Part shown: positions 1 to 4,739 of the stretch, in pieces
Layout of the letters: every line of letters starts with the position of its first letter
Numbering within the stretch: position 1 is the stretch's first letter
Source of the DNA: Opitutia bacterium
GTDB lineage: Bacteria > Verrucomicrobiota > Verrucomicrobiia > Opitutales > Seribacteraceae
Direction of reading: 5' to 3'
Assembly (NCBI GenBank): GCA_002692605.1
Contig: NZLE01000044.1
Location: 25,713-32,260 of the forward strand
DNA: 6,548 nucleotides
The notes under the pieces: generated by a model
What the model was told of the DNA's origin: nothing
Seen by the model: the letters and a program-made list of their open reading frames with translations, nothing else
Databases searched by the model: none
Program-made: the position numbers and the translations under genes

Positions 1-683
1 ATAGCCATGGGTGCGAACAGGTAGGCTTGCGGCATGGGAGCGGTCAGTTCGACTTTACTCACTTGACCGTTGGTCAGGCTGGCTTCGAGAAAATCCACTT
101 TCTGGTTGTTGATCAAAACTTGCGGAGCGGACCCATATTGTTCTCCACCGTGAAGAATCTTGATTTCGGAAAGTTCGCCACCTTCGGAAACTACGGCCTC
201 GGCAACCGCTTTGCGGCCCGTATCTCCCTGGAGGAGGATGTTGATTGATCGGGAACCGATATAAAAGCCCGGAACCATTTGGATTACCACCATGATGATA
301 ACCATGATCAGGGCATAACTAAAGCGGCTCCGATCATCGTATCTTCGGCTCAGGTAATCGCTAAGCGTGTATATGTTCAGTCTACGGTAAACCGGAAGAA
401 AAAAGTAACAAAGCATAAGCAAACCGGCAATCGCAGTAATTTCGAAGTGGCTCTGAGCAAAACCTACGGCAAATCCGACTCCCATCATCCCGACAATATG
501 ATTGGCCGAAACGTTGGAACCGAAAATGGAACCGGCGACTCCCCACCAGCGGGTTTTTCTTCCTGCGAGGAAGTAATCTTCCGAACTGTCTTCTTTTCTT
601 CCGACCCATAGGCCCATGCCCATCACCGCGATGAGGGAACCAAAGAAAATAACAAGATCTGTGGAGGAGAGCAAAGAATTCAT
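1..683 (-). CDS. Sodium:solute symporter (SSS/SLC5 family), C-terminus outside window
   Basis: This is the first 227 codons of an inner-membrane transporter that would couple sodium influx to uptake of a small solute, probably a sugar or a related compound. The frame is open to the left edge, so the gene is partial. A hydrophobic helix spans residues about 9-28. It is followed by the SSS hallmark SEDYFLAGR at 34-42, then WWGVAGSIFGSNVSANH at 46-62, which matches the unwound sodium/substrate-binding helix of SGLT-type proteins. Further helices lie near 63-77, 82-100 and 122-143, with the cytoplasmic 'YTLSDYLSRRY' segment at 105-115. After residue 150 there is a hydrophilic stretch of about 70 residues where SGLT-like proteins have only a short loop. 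The ATG at 683 is the natural start because the hydrophobic N-terminal helix begins directly after it. The substrate cannot be read from this fragment. It is divergent from the LRR lipoprotein gene. Confidence 0.9.
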   Translation of the reverse strand, partial: MNSLLSSTDLVIFFGSLIAVMGMGLWVGRKEDSSEDYFLAGRKTRWWGVAGSIFGSNVSANHIVGMMGVGFAVGFAQSHFEITAIAGLLMLCYFFLPVYRRLNIYTLSDYLSRRYDDRSRFSYALIMVIIMVVIQMVPGFYIGSRSINILLQGDTGRKAVAEAVVSEGGELSEIKILHGGEQYGSAPQVLINNQKVDFLEASLTNGQVSKVELTAPMPQAYLFAPMA

Positions 684-756
684 CTGCCGAAGCTAACTTC
701 GTCCGCTAGATGAGTAAACTGCTTTCTCAGTTCAGGGATGAGTTGGACAACAGACC
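684..756. promoter_or_regulatory. Divergent intergenic region between symporter and LRR lipoprotein genes
   Basis: These 73 bp separate two divergently transcribed genes and must hold at least the promoter of the symporter gene. On the plus strand a poor -35-like TTGGAC lies at 743-748 and a 4/6 -10-like TGTAAA at 765-770, with 16 bp between them. If real, transcription would begin near the internal ATG at 778. On the minus strand I see no convincing sigma-70 boxes. Neither gene has a strong Shine-Dalgarno sequence. The call rests on gene arrangement rather than on clear boxes. Confidence 0.35.
688..701 (-). other. Small inverted repeat just upstream of the symporter start
   Basis: The sequence CGAAG-CTAA-CTTCG is a perfect 5-bp inverted repeat with a 4-nt loop. 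In the symporter mRNA it would end five nucleotides before the ATG and could partly occupy the ribosome-binding area. The stem is short and may be chance. Confidence 0.25.
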
Positions 757-1752
757 GTGCAATGTGTAAAAGAACGAATGATCCTAAATCTAATGGTTTT
801 TCTTCTGATTGGAGTCCTAACGCTTGCCACGGCGGGTTGTGGTAATGAGTCCATTCCACCCGAAAAGAACGAATCAGTCACACAAACCTGGAAGGATTCG
901 AACGCTCCCACGAAAGAAAAGGAGGATTTGGAAGGCAAGGTTGCGCAAGAGGGGCAGGCGCTTCCGCCTTCTCCCAAGCAACCGGAAGAAAAAGCTGATC
1001 CCACGGAATCTCCCGGAGTTGGGCAAGTTCAGGAAATTCTCATGCGGGCGAATCCGGACTATCGCGGGCAGGGGAAGTTGCATGAGGAAAACGGTGTGAT
1101 TGTGGCGGGGGAGTTTCCCAATTGTAATTTGAGAGATCTTTCGCCGCTTCGGGGCTTGTCCCTCATGGGGTTGGATCTGAGCGGAAACCCAGTGCGGGAA
1201 ATTCGTCACTTGCGGGGTATGCCTCTGCGGACGCTTTTTCTTGAGAATACTCGGGTCGAAAGTCTGATGGAATTGGGGGAGGCCAATCTGGTGGAGTTGA
1301 GGCTGAACAACTCGCCCATAAAATCCTTGCGTGGTCTTGAAGGACAGCCCCTTGAAAACCTCTATGCGGTGGGTACTCAAATCACCGAAGTATCTCCCAT
1401 AAGTTCCTCCAACCTCCGCCAACTTTGGCTTTCGGAGTCTCCCGTCTCCGACGTTTCCGGCTTGGCCGGTCTCCCCTTGGTCAGCCTGACCCTCCATCGC
1501 ACTCTGGTGGACGACCTTTCCTTTGTCCGAAAGCTCCCGGTTTTGCAAAGGTTGCATATCGGAGAAACCCTTATTTCCGATCTGACCCCTCTGGAGGGGT
1601 TGAACCTGACCCGTTTGGTTTTCACTCCACCAAGCATCAAGAGAGGTCTTTCCGCTGCTCGGGGTCTTCACAACTTGAGGGAAATCGGAACCTCCTTTGA
1701 CGAGCAACGGAGAGACTTGACCAATCCCGAAGCCTTCTGGGCCCAATTCTGA
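757..1752 (+). CDS. Predicted lipoprotein with leucine-rich repeats
   Basis: This is a predicted lipid-anchored protein of 331 residues counted from a GTG at 757, or 324 from the ATG at 778. The hydrophobic stretch MILNLMVFLLIGVLTLATAGC ends in a lipobox-like TAGC, making C28 (GTG numbering) the likely lipidated residue. The GTG start adds K5 and R7, which give the signal peptide its positive charge; the ATG form lacks them, so the start is unresolved. Residues 30-90 are a Pro/Glu/Lys-rich spacer. Residues 112-135 lead into about eight 21-residue leucine-rich repeats (136-306) of the form LxxLxLxxTxVxDLSPLxGLP. The end, 'REIGTSFDE...AFWAQF', resembles the conserved tail of LRR proteins in Planctomycetota and Verrucomicrobiota (from memory). 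LRR arrays usually bind proteins or other ligands; no specific role can be assigned. The gene is divergent from the symporter and convergent with the sulfatase. Confidence 0.85.
   Translation: MQCVKERMILNLMVFLLIGVLTLATAGCGNESIPPEKNESVTQTWKDSNAPTKEKEDLEGKVAQEGQALPPSPKQPEEKADPTESPGVGQVQEILMRANPDYRGQGKLHEENGVIVAGEFPNCNLRDLSPLRGLSLMGLDLSGNPVREIRHLRGMPLRTLFLENTRVESLMELGEANLVELRLNNSPIKSLRGLEGQPLENLYAVGTQITEVSPISSSNLRQLWLSESPVSDVSGLAGLPLVSLTLHRTLVDDLSFVRKLPVLQRLHIGETLISDLTPLEGLNLTRLVFTPPSIKRGLSAARGLHNLREIGTSFDEQRRDLTNPEAFWAQF
1162..1674 (+). repeat. Coding array of eight ~21-residue leucine-rich repeats
   Basis: Repeats begin at residues 136, 157, 178, 199, 220, 241, 263 and 284 of the lipoprotein (GTG numbering). 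The first five and the seventh are exactly 21 residues, the sixth is 22 and the last is 23. Each opens with LxxL, carries a T/S/N-x-V/I pair in the middle, and most end in GLP, GMP or a similar turn. The repeats share a protein pattern but have diverged at DNA level, which suggests an old array rather than a recent expansion. Confidence 0.85.
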
Positions 1753-1766
1753 TCAAGAGATCAAGA
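1751..1766 (+). repeat. Perfect 8-bp tandem duplication at the end of the LRR gene
   Basis: GATCAAGA occurs twice back to back. The first copy includes the last two bases of the TGA stop codon of the lipoprotein gene. It lies in the 36-bp convergent gap before the sulfatase stop. It is probably a small slippage duplication; no function is apparent. Confidence 0.6.
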
Positions 1767-1788
1767 ATGAGATGACGCTTCCCTTTCC

Positions 1789-3339
1789 CTAGGGAGAGAA
1801 ACGTTCTTTCAAAACAACTAACCTTTTTTTCATTCCTTCGATTTTTGCTTTCACTGAAGAATCATCGATTAAGTTTATAAGCTCGTTGGGGTCGTTCCTT
1901 AAGTCGTAGAATTCCCAGGTATCGTATTCGTAGAAGGAAATCAGCTTGTACCTGCGGTTTCGGATGCCTTCGTGCCTGGGCATGTTGTAGGGGCCCGGTT
2001 TTTGCTGGTTTCCTCCGTCAAAGTATTGATAAAGAATCTCTTCCCTCCATTTCTTCGGACCGGCTTTGGAAAAGAGGGGTTGCAATGGGCGTCCGTGGAG
2101 AGATTTGGGAACATCCATTCCCGCAGCGCGAATAAAAGTGGGAGCAAGATCGATATTCTGCACCAAGTCATCGATTACAGTTCCAGGCTCGATGACCTTG
2201 GGCCAGCGAATGAGAAGCGGAGACTTGAAGCTTTCCTCGTACATCCATCGCTTCTCAGCCCATCCGTGCTCTCCCGTAAAAAAGCCCTGGTCCGAACTGT
2301 AAAGCAAAAGTGTGTTCTCCGCCAAACCCTCCTCATCCAAAAAGCGAAGAATGCGACCGATCTGCGCATCCAAGCCGTCAATGCACCGGACGTAATCCTT
2401 GATGAACCGTTGGTAGACGTAGAGGTTTCGCTCATCTCCCTGCAGCTTATGCTGTTTTTCAAGTTCGCGGTAACGTTTGTTTCTGGGATCATAAGCCTGA
2501 TGCCATGCCTTACGCTGTTTTGTAGTCATTTCACTCAGAAAGGGCGGTATAAGATTGGGGTTGGTCTCGATTTCGGACTCCAAGGGGGCGATGTTAAGGA
2601 CATGTCCTTTCATGCCCTTTAAGGCCATCCAGGTTTTGGACACGAAAGGCGAACGGGTGGAGAAATCGTCGAAGAAAGTCTTGGGAACCGGAAATTCGTA
2701 ATCATCGTACCCACTCATATGGTCAGGCGGTGGGAGGCGGTGAATGTGGGGAACCTTGTATTGGGCGCACAGTAGGAAGGGCTTTTTGCGATTGCGTTTT
2801 TTAAGCCAATCGAGGGCTTTGTCGGTGATGATTTGGGTGGAGTGCCCAGTTACTTGGGATTCTCCCTGAGGGGACAGAAACGTGGGGTTGAAGTAGGAAC
2901 CCTGTCCGCCTTTGCCGGAAAGAATTTCCCAAGTTTGAAATTCGTCCGTTGGGTTGCCTTTGAGGTGCCACTTGCCGATCAACCCAGTTTGGTAGCCGGT
3001 TTCTCCAAGTTCCCGGGGGTATACCCACTGGCTACCGTTCCACTTCGAGGAGTTTCCGATTACACCATTTGCGAGACTGTGCTTTCCGGTGAGGATGGCG
3101 GCCCGACTGGGACAGCAGATTGAGTTAACGTTAAAGGAATGGGTGAAGAGGGCTCCTTCCTCGGCGATGCGGTCGAGGTTCGGGGTTTGGTTGATCGAGC
3201 CGGGATAGGCTCCGATGGTTCGTAAGGCATGATCATCGCTGAAGAGGAAAAGAATATTCGGTCTGTCTTCCGCTTTGAGAGGACCGCACAGGATCAGCCC
3301 ATATAGAACGGCCCTTACGGTAGGCTTCAAGTTTATCAT
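1789..3339 (-). CDS. Secreted formylglycine-dependent sulfatase (S1 family, GlcNAc-6-sulfatase-like type)
   Basis: This predicted exported enzyme of 516 residues would hydrolyse a sulfate ester on a glycan. Residues 1-23 form a signal peptide (K5 and R9, then a hydrophobic core, with likely cleavage after LKA). Metal-binding D35-D36 lie in 'LFSDDH'. The motif C75-C76-P-S-R79 has C75 as the residue converted to formylglycine. The catalytic Lys/His are in GKWH (K123, H125), H198 is in KVPH, and D350-Q351 lie in 'SSDQGFFTGEHGW', followed by K363. A C-terminal subdomain (about 455-485) ends in 'WEFYDLRNDPNE'. The CCPSR form and the SDQGFF...KRWMYEES block recall human GNS/SULF and bacterial mucin-desulfating-type sulfatases, but substrate and SulfAtlas subfamily remain open. 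All key residues are present, so it should be active once matured by a formylglycine-generating enzyme encoded elsewhere. The start overlaps the upstream fusion gene's stop; there is only a weak GGCAG before the ATG. Confidence 0.93.
   Translation of the reverse strand: MINLKPTVRAVLYGLILCGPLKAEDRPNILFLFSDDHALRTIGAYPGSINQTPNLDRIAEEGALFTHSFNVNSICCPSRAAILTGKHSLANGVIGNSSKWNGSQWVYPRELGETGYQTGLIGKWHLKGNPTDEFQTWEILSGKGGQGSYFNPTFLSPQGESQVTGHSTQIITDKALDWLKKRNRKKPFLLCAQYKVPHIHRLPPPDHMSGYDDYEFPVPKTFFDDFSTRSPFVSKTWMALKGMKGHVLNIAPLESEIETNPNLIPPFLSEMTTKQRKAWHQAYDPRNKRYRELEKQHKLQGDERNLYVYQRFIKDYVRCIDGLDAQIGRILRFLDEEGLAENTLLLYSSDQGFFTGEHGWAEKRWMYEESFKSPLLIRWPKVIEPGTVIDDLVQNIDLAPTFIRAAGMDVPKSLHGRPLQPLFSKAGPKKWREEILYQYFDGGNQQKPGPYNMPRHEGIRNRRYKLISFYEYDTWEFYDLRNDPNELINLIDDSSVKAKIEGMKKRLVVLKERFSP
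3336..3339 (-). other. ATGA stop/start overlap coupling the two sulfatase genes
   Basis: On the minus strand the ATG of the 516-residue sulfatase (3339-3337) shares two bases with the TGA stop (3338-3336) of the sulfatase-GH50 fusion gene. Such 4-nt overlaps usually mean one transcript with translational coupling, which fits the weak ribosome-binding sequence before the ATG. Confidence 0.9.
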
Positions 3340-4739
3340 CTGCCAAGCAATTCGGCCAGAATTCCTTCGGTGGAATTTCCCGTTTTCACTCGGGTGGCGT
3401 ACATTCTCGAGGTCGACTGCGTGACCACCTCGGTGAATTCGGGGTAAGACCGGCCGGCGACGTCAATGAATCCGCATTGATGGTTCTCCCGGTCCTGCCG
3501 TCCAGCGGCGGACTGATCGATCCACTGAAACCAATGCACACCCACGAAACGAGGATCGGCCAATGCGGAGGAGAGGTAGTGAGCGAAGGACAGGGCTCTT
3601 TGCCGCTGGTCCCAGGAACCCGACAGTCCGGGGCTGGGCACTCCGCGGTCCACCGCTCCAAAATGAAATTCACTTGATATAATCGGAATGTCAGTATCCT
3701 CGGGGACTTGCCAAGAGCGGACTCTCGAGTCATACACGTTCACGGAAAAAACGTCGACCGAACCCAAGGCTCCGCGTCCAAGGACGTTCGGACCACGGTG
3801 TGTCCGGCATCCTAAATACAGAGTTCCGGGAAGTTCCTTTTCGACCGCTCGTTTGCACTTCGAGAAGAAACTTCGGGCAAAGGGAAGATATAGACTCTCG
3901 AGGTCATTGAGTTTCGCTGGAGTAGTGGGTTTTCCCAGCTTTTTCAATTCCCTTAAGGCCCATTTCTTGGTCGGGTGTTCCGGGGGGAGGTTCTCTATGG
4001 TCGGGCCGATGCGGTCGGGCCATTCCAATTCGTTCCCCATAAATATACCCAGGCAATAGGGATCGTTTTTCGCCCAAGAAAGTTTTCTTAGGTTCTTTTC
4101 CAGATCCGACTGAAAGCTTTCTCGAAAAGGGGAAGGGAATTTCCGATGGCCGTTGGCTTGCCACCAGATCGAAGAGATCAAAACGTAGGGAGTTTTCCTG
4201 TCTTTTTGCAACTTGTCATCCGACCAGCAACCGAGCGTGTTCAGGCCCCAGGCCCGCATACGGTCATGAATACCCTCGCTTACGATATCGGACCATTCCT
4301 TGCCGAAATACCGTTGGTAATTCATACCCGGGAAATTAACAAAGTCCCTGCCTCCAAGTTTGCGCATCCCAGTCCAGCGTAGGTAATCTCTCGCTTGGGG
4401 AAGGTAAGCGAAGAAATCATTTTTCGCCCGTTTTTGTTCCGCGGAGGTTTCCGCGCGCCAACCGGTCAGGCAGGCTCCCACGGAAAAAAAGAGGTGACCG
4501 TCCGGATCAATCAACCACCACTTCCCGTCTACCTTTTCGGTTCGGAACCGTCCCGTAGAGTCAAGCTTGGGTCCGTCGATCCAACCTCCGTACTTGCCCA
4601 GTCTCTTTTGCTTGGCTTGCTCGCTTGCTTGGGCGAATTCCTCGGTCAATGCCTTGCGTCCGGTCTGCAAATCAGTCGTCTTACCCGGCCAATCCACCGC
4701 CCGCACTTGTCCCAACTCGTCCAGGAAAGGCAATTCCAT
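3336..4739 (-). other. GH50-like catalytic domain of the fusion protein
   Basis: This is the C-terminal part (about residues 597-1063) of the large fusion protein. It has the features of a (beta/alpha)8 GH-A clan enzyme. The acid/base candidate E833 (codon 4031-4029) lies in FMGNELEW after strand 4. The nucleophile candidate E953 (codon 3671-3669) lies in IISSEFHFGAVDRG after strand 7. The aromatic HWFQW block (998-1002) follows. Both catalytic residues are intact. A GH42- or GH5-like alternative is less likely, given the EFHFGA.DRG and 'WIDGP.L..TG.FR' signatures. Confidence 0.8.

Noticed and set aside
1..248. Open frame of 73 codons on the plus strand at the left edge
   Set aside because: It lies opposite the symporter coding sequence, which carries clear SSS family motifs in the minus frame.
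874..1746. Open frame of 290 codons on the minus strand, opposite the LRR lipoprotein gene
   Set aside because: Its translation shows no recognisable domain and is rich in Gln, Arg and Pro as expected of an antisense frame. The plus-strand frame has a lipoprotein signal and regular LRRs.
1770..1832. Possible terminator in or near the convergent gap: palindrome TCCCTAGGGA at 1786-1795, small AGAA-ACG-TTCT hairpin, and seven T's at 1824-1830
   Set aside because: The palindrome leaves too little room for a stable loop, the second stem has only four pairs, and the T run lies about 17 bases beyond it, inside the sulfatase gene. No intrinsic terminator can be supported for either gene.
1972..2622. 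Open frame of 216 codons on the plus strand inside the sulfatase gene
   Set aside because: It is opposite a fully conserved sulfatase with all catalytic motifs; the antisense product has no recognisable fold or start context.
3271..3339. Lipobox in the sulfatase signal peptide (LILC, residues 15-18)
   Set aside because: The residue before the Cys is Leu, not Gly, Ala or Ser, so lipidation is unlikely; an ordinary signal peptidase I site after residue 23 fits better.
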